NCBI RefSeq assembly: GCF_963676475.1
Contig: NZ_OY781107.1
Coordinates: forward strand, 682,001 to 746,000
Source of the DNA: an uncultured Celeribacter sp.
GTDB taxonomy: Bacteria; Pseudomonadota; Alphaproteobacteria; Rhodobacterales; Rhodobacteraceae
Direction of reading: 5' to 3'
Length of the DNA: 64,000 nucleotides
Part shown: piece after piece, positions 24,949 through 32,554 of the stretch
How the letters are laid out: each line of letters begins with the position of its first letter
Position numbering within the stretch: position 1 is the stretch's first letter
The notes under the pieces: generated by a model
What the model saw: only the letters and a program-made list of their open reading frames with translations
Databases searched by the model: none
Told to the model about the DNA's origin: nothing
Made by a program: the position numbers and the translations under genes

Positions 24949-25652
24949 GCTACGCGTTTTTTGATGTCGACGACACGCTTATTCGGATCAAGAGCATGTT
25001 CGACTTCTTTCCCTTCTGGTGCGACCTGCAGGGAGCGCCAGAGACGCTGGACCGGTTCAACACAGCCTTTGAACACACCTTTTCCGAACGTCGCCCGCGC
25101 GAAGACCTGAACCGGCTTTATTATCGCTTTTTCGCTGGCGAAAACGAAGTGCAACTTTTGGCGGCGGGGCGGCTTTGGGTCAAACGGCGTTTTGGTGCGC
25201 AAGGGCTTTCCGAGGCGATGATTTTCCCCGAAGTGCTCGAACGGTTGCGCGCGCATCGCGCTGGCGGCGTGGCACCGGTCTTTGTCTCGGGGTCGTTTCC
25301 CGCGCTTCTGACCCCGCTGGCGCAGCGTATGGGAGCCGAGCACATCCTTTGCACACGCCAGGAAACCGCTCCGGACGGGACACTGACCGGAGAGATCCTG
25401 CGACCGCAGACCATCGGCACCGGCAAGGCCGACGCCATCGCCGCGTTTCTACAACAGCACGGCACCGATCCACGCACCTGCTTTGCATATGGCGATGACA
25501 TGTCGGACCGCACGATGCTCGAAGCCGTCGGGCATCCGGTTGCCGTGATCGGGTCGCCGGATCTGGCCGATCTGGCCCGGGCACGCGGCTGGGAATGCCT
25601 CACAACAATCGCGCCCCAACCCGCCTTCGCGGGAGAAAGCACAACGTCATGA
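24945..25652 (+). CDS. HAD-IB family phosphatase (SerB-like)
   Basis: A 235-residue haloacid-dehalogenase-type phosphatase. The four motifs are visible: D7 and D9 (FFDVDDTL), S115 (VFVSGSFP), K161 (GTGKADAI) and D184/D185/D188 (YGDDMSDRT). The insertion of about 70 residues after motif I is a helical cap typical of subclass IB. It would remove phosphate from a small organic phosphate. In butyrolactone biosynthesis a butenolide phosphate must be dephosphorylated, so this enzyme fits that step in the operon. This pathway role is inference. It is coupled by ATGA to both neighbours. Confidence 0.88.
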   Translation: MSYAFFDVDDTLIRIKSMFDFFPFWCDLQGAPETLDRFNTAFEHTFSERRPREDLNRLYYRFFAGENEVQLLAAGRLWVKRRFGAQGLSEAMIFPEVLERLRAHRAGGVAPVFVSGSFPALLTPLAQRMGAEHILCTRQETAPDGTLTGEILRPQTIGTGKADAIAAFLQQHGTDPRTCFAYGDDMSDRTMLEAVGHPVAVIGSPDLADLARARGWECLTTIAPQPAFAGESTTS

Positions 25653-26848
25653 CCTCTGCTGACACTCATATTCACACAAGCGGCACCCGTCTAAGCCGCC
25701 GCCTGCCCTTTCTGTCCGTGCTGATCGCATTGGCGGTGGGCTCGGTTTATGTCTCTCAACCGCTCTTCTTTCTGCTGGCAGAACGCTTTGCCACCACACC
25801 GGAAACCATGCGTGATGTGTTCTCGATCACGGTGACCGTCTATGCGCTTAGTTTTTTCGTGGCTGGGCCACTGACCGATCTGTGGCCCACAACGCGGCTG
25901 ATGGTCGGAGGCGCCGTCGTTCTGGGCCTGTGCCTGACGGCCGGAGCGCTCGCTCAGAGCGCCAGCGCCTTTGTCATTGCAATGATCGCGGCCTCCGCGT
26001 CGGCGGCCTTTGTGCCTGCGGCGGGCTTTGCCTTGCTGGGACAGTCGGCACCGCAGGACATGCGGGGCGTTTACTTCGGCATTGCCATCGCAGCGTCGAT
26101 TGTTGGCATCACCCTGTGTCGGAGCGTGAGCGCGGTGCTGGTGGCCTACATGGGCTACACCCCGTTCATACTGACCTTTGCGGCAGTGCTCATTTGTACC
26201 GCCCTGGCGGCACTGGTGCAGGGCAAGGCCGACGCGCCCGCCTCAGGAGGCGCGATCCTTGCAAAATATCGTCAATCCGTTGCCCTGCTCTTCGAAACCG
26301 CAATCCTTGAGCGGTTGCTCGTCGGTGGGCTGCTGTTTTTCGGCTATCTCGGCCTTGCCACCTATCTGACTTTCCGGCTTGCGGCTGCGCCTTTCGGGTT
26401 GAACACCGCGCAAATCGGCATCGTGAATGTTGCGGGGTTGATCGCTGTGGTGGGTGCGCCTGGTGCAGGCGTTGCGATCCGCCGCTGGGGCAGCCTGAGC
26501 GTCGGCATCTGCGGGTTGCTCTGCGCCATCACCGGCGCGCTGATCGTCTGGCAATCGCAGAGCCTGCCGCCAATGGCGCTCGGACTGATCCTTCTGTTTC
26601 TGGGCACCTTCGCCACACAGCCGGTCAAACTGGTCGAACTTTCTGCCGTGGCCGGCCCTGCGCGGCGCGGAGCGGTGTCCTCGCTCTACCTACTGGTCTG
26701 CCTGTTGATGGGCGGTTTTTCGGCCAGCGCTCTCGGCCCGCTATGGACGACACAGGGCTGGAACGGTGTGGCTGCGGCCTCGGTCGGCGCTCTGTGCCTC
26801 GCGCTGGCCATCCACATTTTCCGTCGTCCCGCGCCGTCGGCACCATGA
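25649..26848 (+). CDS. MFS transporter, probable exporter
   Basis: A 399-residue membrane protein with about 12 hydrophobic segments and an N-terminal 25-residue hydrophilic tail (MTSADTHIHTSGTRLSRR). The typical MFS loop is visible as FFVAGPLTDLWPTTRLMVGG, and the second half repeats the pattern. Similar proteins belong to the YnfM/arabinose-efflux type. I chose the ATG at 25649, which overlaps the HAD stop; an upstream extension to 25595 is not supported. Inside a small-molecule operon it is likely to export the product. Substrate unknown. Confidence 0.85.
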   Translation: MTSADTHIHTSGTRLSRRLPFLSVLIALAVGSVYVSQPLFFLLAERFATTPETMRDVFSITVTVYALSFFVAGPLTDLWPTTRLMVGGAVVLGLCLTAGALAQSASAFVIAMIAASASAAFVPAAGFALLGQSAPQDMRGVYFGIAIAASIVGITLCRSVSAVLVAYMGYTPFILTFAAVLICTALAALVQGKADAPASGGAILAKYRQSVALLFETAILERLLVGGLLFFGYLGLATYLTFRLAAAPFGLNTAQIGIVNVAGLIAVVGAPGAGVAIRRWGSLSVGICGLLCAITGALIVWQSQSLPPMALGLILLFLGTFATQPVKLVELSAVAGPARRGAVSSLYLLVCLLMGGFSASALGPLWTTQGWNGVAAASVGALCLALAIHIFRRPAPSAP

Positions 26849-26882
26849 CATGGCCACTCCCAATCCAACCAAAGGAAATCCC

Positions 26883-27667
26883 ATGAACTCTCCAATCGTC
26901 ATTGCCGGTGCAACCGGCGGCATGGGGGCGGCCATCGCCCTGGAACAACTCAGCCTCGGGCGTTCCGTCATCGCGCTGGGGCGCTCCGCCGAAAAGCTTG
27001 ATCGGTTGCAGACCTTGGCCGATGAAAATGGGCGCTACACGCAGATGGGTGAACTGCACAAATGCCAGGTCGAGATCACCGACCCAGAGGCCTGTCGCGA
27101 CGTTGCCGCCGACATCATTGCCCGTCACGGATCGCTGGGCGGTTAGTGCACGCTGCGGGCATCGGTCATTGCGGTCCGCTGATGCAGACCAGCGATGCAA
27201 ACTGGACCTAAGCCTTTGAAATCAAAGTCAATGCGGCGGCACGGATGATCCGTCTTTTGATGCCCGGTTTCGACGGGGCGCCAGCGGCGAGCATCGTGCT
27301 GATTGGTGGCGTCTTTGCCAAGGAGCCCAACGGGTTGTTCGCGATCAACAGCACGCTGAACGCCGCGATAGCAGGATTCGGCAAGTCGCTGTCGGGCGCA
27401 CTGCGCGATAAGGGCATCCGCGTCAACGTGTTGCACCCAGGCGCCACGCGCACCGCGCAATGGTCGCAGCTTGCCAAGGATGCAAGCCGCCTGTTGGGGA
27501 TCACGGCCGACGAGGTGACCAATGCCACCGCTGCGCAGCTGATCGGGAACAAGCTTTTGGAACCGGGCGAGGTTGCCTCCGCCGTTTCGTTCCTGCTTGC
27601 CCCCGCCAACCGAAGCATGACCGGAACTCTGATGGTGCTGGACGGCGGAGAAACCAAAGCAATTTAA
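26883..27667 (+). pseudogene. SDR oxidoreductase, inactivated by frameshift and nonsense codon
   Basis: The gene starts normally (MNSPIVIAGATGGMGAAIA) with the TGxxGxG-type cofactor motif. Near 27143 one base is missing relative to the expected GGL-VHAAG join, so the frame hits TAG at 27144. In the shifted frame, VHAAGIGHCGPLMQTSDANW continues the SDR, then a TAA at 27209-27211 interrupts again before AFEIKVNAAARMIRLLMPGF. The C-terminal part is intact to 27667. The usual Tyr-x-x-x-Lys is also absent: the site reads FAINSTLNAAIAGFGKSLSG. Thus the reductase of the operon appears broken in this strain. Sequencing errors could explain one but hardly both lesions. Confidence 0.8.
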
Positions 27668-27735
27668 AACTTTCGGGCACCGCCACGGGCAGGACAACAG
27701 CCACCACAAGACGCGCCACGCGAAAGGACAATCTC

Positions 27736-28161
27736 ATGGCCCCACATCAGCAAACACCCGAGACGGAAACACGGCTGGAACGCGGTCGACGCGCCCTGGA
27801 GGCGATTGACGGACAAGCGGGACAAAAGGTGATTGACGCGCTGGCCGATATCTCGCCGGACTTCGCAGACTACCTGTTCGAGTTTCCGTTCGGCGATATC
27901 TACACGCGCCCCGGCCTGTCGTTGCGCGACCGCGAGATCGCAACCATTGCCGCGCTGGCCGCTTTGGGCACAGCGCAACCGCAGCTCAAGGTGCATATCG
28001 AAGCCGGGCTGAATGTCGGGCTCAGCCGCGATGAAATAACCGAAATTTTGATTCAGATGGCCGTTTACGCGGGGTTCCCGGCGGCGCTGAACGGGCTGTT
28101 CGCAGCCAAAGAGGTATTTGCCTCGCATGATGACCCAAACCCCCAGGAGAAAATCGCATGA
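27736..28161 (+). CDS. carboxymuconolactone decarboxylase-like (CMD domain) protein
   Basis: A 141-residue protein with the CMD/AhpD-like helical fold: SLRDREIATIAALAALGTAQ followed by LKVHIEAGLNVGLSRDEITE. It lacks the CxxC of AhpD peroxidases, so it belongs to the decarboxylase side. PcaC of this family decarboxylates gamma-carboxymuconolactone, another butenolide-type lactone, which fits the operon theme. The ATG at 27736 follows AAAGGA. It overlaps the next gene by 4 bases. The specific substrate is unknown. Confidence 0.85.
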   Translation: MAPHQQTPETETRLERGRRALEAIDGQAGQKVIDALADISPDFADYLFEFPFGDIYTRPGLSLRDREIATIAALAALGTAQPQLKVHIEAGLNVGLSRDEITEILIQMAVYAGFPAALNGLFAAKEVFASHDDPNPQEKIA

Positions 28162-28979
28162 CCACGACACGCCGTACCTTCCTTGCACGGGGCATCGCCC
28201 TGCCTTTTGCCCTGCCTTTTGCCCTGTCTGCCAGCACCGCACGCGCGACCGCCGCAAGCCCCGAACAGCTCTGGAGCCGCGTCAGATCTCCGGTTGGAAT
28301 GGCTTATGATGCCCATGGTGCTCTGTTCGTTGCCGAATGGGGCGCCGGACGCGTAAGCAAATTCACACCCTCTGGCGAACGCGAGACCTTTGCCAGCGGA
28401 CTGTCAGGTCCATCAGGTCTGGCCATTGGAGCAGATGGCACAATCTATGTCGCCTCCTATTCCAGCGATGTGATCTGGAGCTTTTCTCCGGACGGCAAGC
28501 GGAGCACCCATGCGACCGGGCTCGCCACCCCCGCCGGGCTTAGCTTTGACCGTTCGGGTCAGCTTTTGGTCGCAAACCGGCGCACCCATCAGATCCTTGC
28601 GGTGGAACGCAGCGGGTTGCGCCCGGTCATCAGCGATCTCAATACGCCGGTCGGCGCAGTGCAAACCCCCGATGGCGGCTATGTCGTCTCGAATATCGCC
28701 GGTGGCGTCACCATCGTGCGCCCCGATGGCTCCCGCCTAGAGGCCGGACAGGCGTTCAGCACCCCTGGACCTGGTATTGCGATCACCGACAGCGGGCGCG
28801 TCTTTGTCGTTGATTATGGTGGCACCGAGGTCCGCGAGATCCTGTTGAGCGGCGGTTCCCGGGTCTACGCCGACGGGTTTTCAAGCCCGGTCGGCCTGGT
28901 CGTCACACCGGATCAAAGCGCTCTGCTGACCGCCACCTGGGGCGAGAGCGCTATCTTCCGCATTCCTCTCTCCAGCTAG
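28158..28979 (+). CDS. exported SMP-30/Vgb-like beta-propeller, possible lactonase
   Basis: A 273-residue protein with a twin-arginine signal (MTTTRRTFLARGIALPFAL, cleavage near ARA) and then repeated blades with the pattern G-L-A-x-x-x-D-G-T-I-Y-V (SGPSGLAIGADGTIYVASYS, TPAGLSFDRSGQLLVANRRT). This six-bladed NHL/SMP-30-type fold includes gluconolactonases and virginiamycin B lyase, both of which act on lactone rings. Its export suggests it acts in the periplasm, perhaps opening or processing the lactone product. It is the last gene of the operon and is translationally coupled to the CMD gene. The catalytic residues cannot be fixed without a model. Confidence 0.8.
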   Translation: MTTTRRTFLARGIALPFALPFALSASTARATAASPEQLWSRVRSPVGMAYDAHGALFVAEWGAGRVSKFTPSGERETFASGLSGPSGLAIGADGTIYVASYSSDVIWSFSPDGKRSTHATGLATPAGLSFDRSGQLLVANRRTHQILAVERSGLRPVISDLNTPVGAVQTPDGGYVVSNIAGGVTIVRPDGSRLEAGQAFSTPGPGIAITDSGRVFVVDYGGTEVREILLSGGSRVYADGFSSPVGLVVTPDQSALLTATWGESAIFRIPLSS

Positions 28980-28984
28980 CCTAA

Positions 28985-29027
28985 AGCGTTTTTCGTTTAA
29001 TCTGAATCAGATTGAGCGAAAAACGTT
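28985..29027. repeat. 21-bp-arm hairpin, dispersed-repeat type
   Basis: AGCGTTTTTCGTTTAATCTGA is followed directly by TCAGATTGAGCGAAAAACGTT, which pairs at 18 of 21 positions with a very short loop. It starts 6 bases after the propeller gene stop. Sequences of this type occur as dispersed palindromes in roseobacters (recalled, not checked), so it may be an intergenic repeat that also slows transcription. Confidence 0.6.
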
Positions 29028-29049
29028 GCGACACTGAATTGATCTTGCT

Positions 29050-29092
29050 GCGTTTTTCAAAAATTGAGTGCCTCAAGTTTTTTGAAAAACGC
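29050..29092. repeat. second long hairpin in tandem
   Basis: GCGTTTTTCAAAAATTGAG pairs with CTCAAGTTTTTTGAAAAACGC around a TGC loop. The outer part (GCGTTTTTC / GAAAAACGC) is the same as in the hairpin 23 bases upstream, so the two belong to one repeat family. Confidence 0.6.
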
Positions 29093-29130
29093 TTAAATCA
29101 GTTCTCAAAGGAACCGGGAAAACACCTCGA

Positions 29131-29162
29131 AGGGGAGTGACGAAGTCACTCCCCTTTTTTTC
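29131..29162 (+). terminator. strong rho-independent terminator ending the AfsA-like operon
   Basis: AGGGGAGTGAC and GTCACTCCCCT form a perfect 11-bp stem with a GAA loop, followed by a run of eight T. It is the third hairpin after the last operon gene. The following 276 bases to 29438 contain no gene or signal that I can support. Confidence 0.88.
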
Positions 29163-29438
29163 AGATGGGCTGCATTTCTCAGATATATCAGGCTTGGCTG
29201 TCGCAGCAGACTCTTGCCAAGGCGCGAACCTGCAATTTGAAATCCATCAACATACAGGTCCGGCTCGAGCGGGCTGAGTGAAAGCGGGAACTCTCTATGT
29301 GCCTATCCGCTGATAGCACTCAATCACGGCTGTGCCGAAGCCGAATTTATTTTATGGAACACTCTACTGAGAAGGCGCGGCCAAAAATGAACTCACATCC
29401 CGAACAAGCGATTTGTTTTTGATAGCCCTTCAATAGGA

Positions 29439-30758
29439 TCACTTCCTCTCGTACCGGCTGACACGATAGGGCGTGGGATCGACACAGGTCTCGGCGCCGG
29501 TCGCCAGTTCCGCCACCAACTGCCCCGCGGCGGGTCCCGTGCCAAAGCCATGGCCGGACATGCCCGTCGCAATCGTCAGCCCCGGAACAGCATCAATTCG
29601 GTCGATCACCGGGTTAGAATCCGGCGTGATGTCCATGGTTCCGGCCCAGGCCTCTGCGATTTCGGCCTCTTTGAACACCGGCCAGGCTTTGCGCAGATTG
29701 TCGAGCGCCTGAGCGTTGATCTTGTCGTTTGCCGCCGGGTCCATCACGCGGGCGCGCTCGAAAGGCGAAACCCGGTCGCGCGACCATTTGCGCGCCAGTT
29801 TCAAATCCTCGATCAGCGGTCCGGGAAAGACCGGGCGGATCATGTTGTAGGTATGTTTGAGTGTCGGCAAGTATTTCATGCCGATCAGCGCGTGGTCGAG
29901 CACGAAAGGCGACCCGAGGGCGGCGCGATGGGTGATCACATAGCCGCCGCTTTCATGTTTGCGAAAGGAAAAATCCGGGCCGCCCACGGCAATGTCGCTC
30001 GGGCCCTCAAGAGGCGTGGTGCGAAACGCGTAGCAAATCAGCGGCAGGACGGGCAGGGCCACGCCCATATTGCCCAAGAACCGCCGCGACCAAAGCCCGC
30101 CTGCAAGGATGACCTGATCGCAGGCGATCTCGCCGCGCTCAGTCACCACGCCGCTGACCTGTCCGGCCTTGGTCTCGATGGTGCGCACGGCGCAGCGCTC
30201 AAGGATGATCGCGCCTTTTTCCTGCGCCGCCTTGGCAAGGGCGGAGCTGGCCCGCGTCGGTTCGGCATAGCCGTCCGAGGGGGTGTAAACCCCGCCTTTC
30301 CACGCGGTTCGGCCGCCGGGTACAAGCGCGTCAATCTCGGCTGCGCTCAAAAGCCGACTGCCGAGATCGAGCCCCTGCACAGAGTCATGCCAGCCGCGAT
30401 ACATCTCCATCTCGCTGTCGGAGCCCGCCACAAACATGATGCCGTTCTGGCGATAGCCGACCTGTTCCCCGGTGCGCTGCGGCATCTCGGCCCAGAGCCG
30501 CTCGGCCTGTTGCGCCAGCAGAATATCGGCCGCCAACCGGTTGGTTTTGCGCACCCAGCCGAGATTGCGCGAGGATTGCTCCGCCGCGATCCGCCCCTTT
30601 TCCAACACGACCACGGGAATGCCGCGTTCCGCCAGCGTGAGCGCCGCCGAGAGCCCCACGATGCCGCCGCCGATGATGGCGACCGTGGTGCGTTCGGGCA
30701 GGGTGTCGGAGGTGGCGACGGGCGTGATGGCAGGGGCAGAGATCTTGAGGTCGGACAT
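29439..30758 (-). CDS. FAD-dependent amine/amino acid oxidoreductase (DAO family)
   Basis: A 439-residue flavoprotein. The FAD-binding Rossmann motif is VAIIGGGIVGLSAALTLAER (about 29-48) followed by E56 (VVVLEKGRIAAEQSSRNLG). The C-terminal FAD contact is TGMSGHGFGTGPAAGQLVAE. Members oxidise the C-N bond of amino acids or amines, producing an imine. The ATG at 30758 follows AAAGGA. Downstream of a RidA gene and an ornithine-cyclodeaminase-like gene on the same strand, it forms an amine catabolic set with imine detoxification. The substrate is not known. Confidence 0.9.
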   Translation of the reverse strand: MSDLKISAPAITPVATSDTLPERTTVAIIGGGIVGLSAALTLAERGIPVVVLEKGRIAAEQSSRNLGWVRKTNRLAADILLAQQAERLWAEMPQRTGEQVGYRQNGIMFVAGSDSEMEMYRGWHDSVQGLDLGSRLLSAAEIDALVPGGRTAWKGGVYTPSDGYAEPTRASSALAKAAQEKGAIILERCAVRTIETKAGQVSGVVTERGEIACDQVILAGGLWSRRFLGNMGVALPVLPLICYAFRTTPLEGPSDIAVGGPDFSFRKHESGGYVITHRAALGSPFVLDHALIGMKYLPTLKHTYNMIRPVFPGPLIEDLKLARKWSRDRVSPFERARVMDPAANDKINAQALDNLRKAWPVFKEAEIAEAWAGTMDITPDSNPVIDRIDAVPGLTIATGMSGHGFGTGPAAGQLVAELATGAETCVDPTPYRVSRYERK

Positions 30759-30775
30759 GGCGCAATCCTTTGAAG

Positions 30776-31198
30776 TTAAAGCGAGAGTGTGATCCGGTCT
30801 TGCACGGTATCTGCCGCGCCCTTGTAGGCGGTGACCTCGATCTCGACCTTATAGTGTGCCGAGCCCAGAGGCGGGTTCGTCACGGTGGTGGTCGGGTCGA
30901 TGCCGCGGAATTTTTCGCCGAAAATGCCCATCACTGCCGGGGTATCCGCTGGATTTTGGACAAAGACGCGGGTGGACACGACATCTTCAAGCCCGGAGTC
31001 CACCGCGTTCAGCGCACGGGTGATATTGGCAAAGACTTGTTCGGTCTGCTCGGCCAGGTCTTCGGGAATCTCTTTGGTCTCCGGGTTCCGCCCTGCCGTG
31101 TTGGACACGAAAATCCAGTTGTCGACCATGACGATCCGCGAATAGCTGCTCAACTCTTCGAGCTTTGCGCCGGTTTTGACTTTGGTGATTTTGGTCAT
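30776..31198 (-). CDS. RidA-family enamine/imine deaminase
   Basis: A 140-residue member of the YjgF/YER057c/UK114 family, which hydrolyses reactive imines or enamines to carbonyl compounds and ammonia. Typical segments are NWIFVSNTAGRNPETKEIPE, EQVFANITRALNAVDSGLED and VEIEVTAYKG at the C-terminus. The glutamate of the last segment is the likely catalytic site, while the arginine normally near residue 105 is not obvious (VFVQNPADTPAVM). I chose the ATG at 31198, preceded by AGGAAC. It sits between the FAD oxidase, which would make an imine, and the cyclodeaminase-like gene. Confidence 0.9.
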   Translation of the reverse strand: MTKITKVKTGAKLEELSSYSRIVMVDNWIFVSNTAGRNPETKEIPEDLAEQTEQVFANITRALNAVDSGLEDVVSTRVFVQNPADTPAVMGIFGEKFRGIDPTTTVTNPPLGSAHYKVEIEVTAYKGAADTVQDRITLSL

Positions 31199-31253
31199 GT
31201 TTGTTCCTAAAAAGGCGCAGGGGGCGAAGGGAGGCACCCCCTGCGCAGAGGGA

Positions 31254-32393
31254 TCAACGCAGGACGGGTTCGTCCCACAAATTGAGTTTCGTGCCGATGC
31301 CTTTTGCGATCGCGTTGCGGTAGATCACCGTGCCCCAGGCGACGTCCTCGACCGGCATGCCGCCGACCGAGAGGATGATGATCTCGTCTTCGTTTTGGCG
31401 CCCCGGCGTGGCGCCCGCACAGATCGCACCGAGGTCTTCCAACTCCGCGCGGTCCATCTTGCCCTCTTCGATCATATCGAGGAATTTCACGCCGATGACG
31501 GGCACATGGACATGGGCTGGTTTCGGCAATTCGTCGAACCAGGCTTCATAGAGGCCGATGTTGTCGCAGACTTTGCGCACGTCTTTGGATTTCATGCCCT
31601 CGTCGATGTCACAGGAGGCGGGCATCGACAGGAAGGCGCCGGGTTTGAGCCACTCGCGTTTGACCATCGGGTATTTCGACACATCGCCGGTTTCGCCCGA
31701 GGCGCAATAGGTCACGATGTCGGACCCGCGCACGAGGGTTTCCAGATCCTCGACGATCTCGATGGTGGTGACCTGCGGATAGGTCTCTTTCACCCACTCG
31801 ACAAAGCGATCAATCGAGCCTTGGCTGCGCCCCAAAAGCTTCACCGTGGCGATCTCGGGGCAGGTCGCCATGAAGGCCGCCAGCGAGGTCTTGCCCATCA
31901 CCCCCGGCCCTTGCACGGCGAGCACCTTGCTGTCCCGGCGCGCCAGATGACGAGCGCCGACGCCCGGCACCGCGCCGGTGCGATAGGCCGACAACAAATT
32001 CGCCGACATATAGGCCAGAGGCGCGGAGGTGTCGGCGTCGTTGAGCGTGAACATCAGAATCGAACGCGGCAGGCCCTTGTCGCGGTTGGCGATATTGGAG
32101 CCATACCATTTTACCCCTGCCGTGCCGTATTGGCCGCCCAAATAGGCCGGCATCGCCATGAAGCGGCGGTCAGCGGTGGGTTTCGGCATGGTCTCGAACG
32201 GGCTGTTTTCGGGGAACATGATCATCGCGCCATGGCTGTCATTGTTGGCCCCCGCCATCCGGTAATCGCCGGAATGCAGCAGTTTGAACATGTCTTCCAT
32301 CGTGTCGACGCAGCCCGCCATATCGGTCACGCCGGCTTTGATCATGTCCTGTTCGTTCAGGTAAATGAAATCGATTTTCGGCAACTCGGTCAT
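31254..32393 (-). CDS. ornithine cyclodeaminase/mu-crystallin family protein, tyramine oxidase subunit B-like
   Basis: A 379-residue Rossmann-fold protein. The NAD-binding region is VLAVQGPGVMGKTSLAAFMA (about 150-170), followed by LLGRSQGSIDRFVEWVKETY, and the substrate part shows GGQYGTAGVKWYGSNIANRD. Family members deaminate or reduce imines; related proteins are annotated as subunit B of tyramine oxidase beside FAD oxidoreductases. Two adjacent ATGs exist (32396 and 32393); AAGGA lies at a better distance from the second. It is downstream of the AraC regulator and upstream of RidA in one strand series. Confidence 0.85.
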   Translation of the reverse strand: MTELPKIDFIYLNEQDMIKAGVTDMAGCVDTMEDMFKLLHSGDYRMAGANNDSHGAMIMFPENSPFETMPKPTADRRFMAMPAYLGGQYGTAGVKWYGSNIANRDKGLPRSILMFTLNDADTSAPLAYMSANLLSAYRTGAVPGVGARHLARRDSKVLAVQGPGVMGKTSLAAFMATCPEIATVKLLGRSQGSIDRFVEWVKETYPQVTTIEIVEDLETLVRGSDIVTYCASGETGDVSKYPMVKREWLKPGAFLSMPASCDIDEGMKSKDVRKVCDNIGLYEAWFDELPKPAHVHVPVIGVKFLDMIEEGKMDRAELEDLGAICAGATPGRQNEDEIIILSVGGMPVEDVAWGTVIYRNAIAKGIGTKLNLWDEPVLR

Positions 32394-32513
32394 CATCCGT
32401 CCTTTTCGCAATGCGCCTCTTTCCTCCAGTAACGAGGGAATGCGCCAGAAAGCCCATTGCGGGACGTGCCATTTTTTCGATATTTTACGCCATATCAGCG
32501 CCATCTTTTCCGG

Positions 32514-32527
32514 ATTTGCGCGCAAAT
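32514..32527. promoter_or_regulatory. ATTTGCGCGCAAAT palindrome
   Basis: A perfect 14-bp palindrome lies in the 161-base gap between the AraC gene and the cyclodeaminase-like gene it precedes. It is about 120 bases before the downstream start, at a distance typical of an activator site. No binding evidence is implied. Confidence 0.4.
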
Positions 32528-32554
32528 TTCGTGCAGGGACGCGCTTAACCTCTG

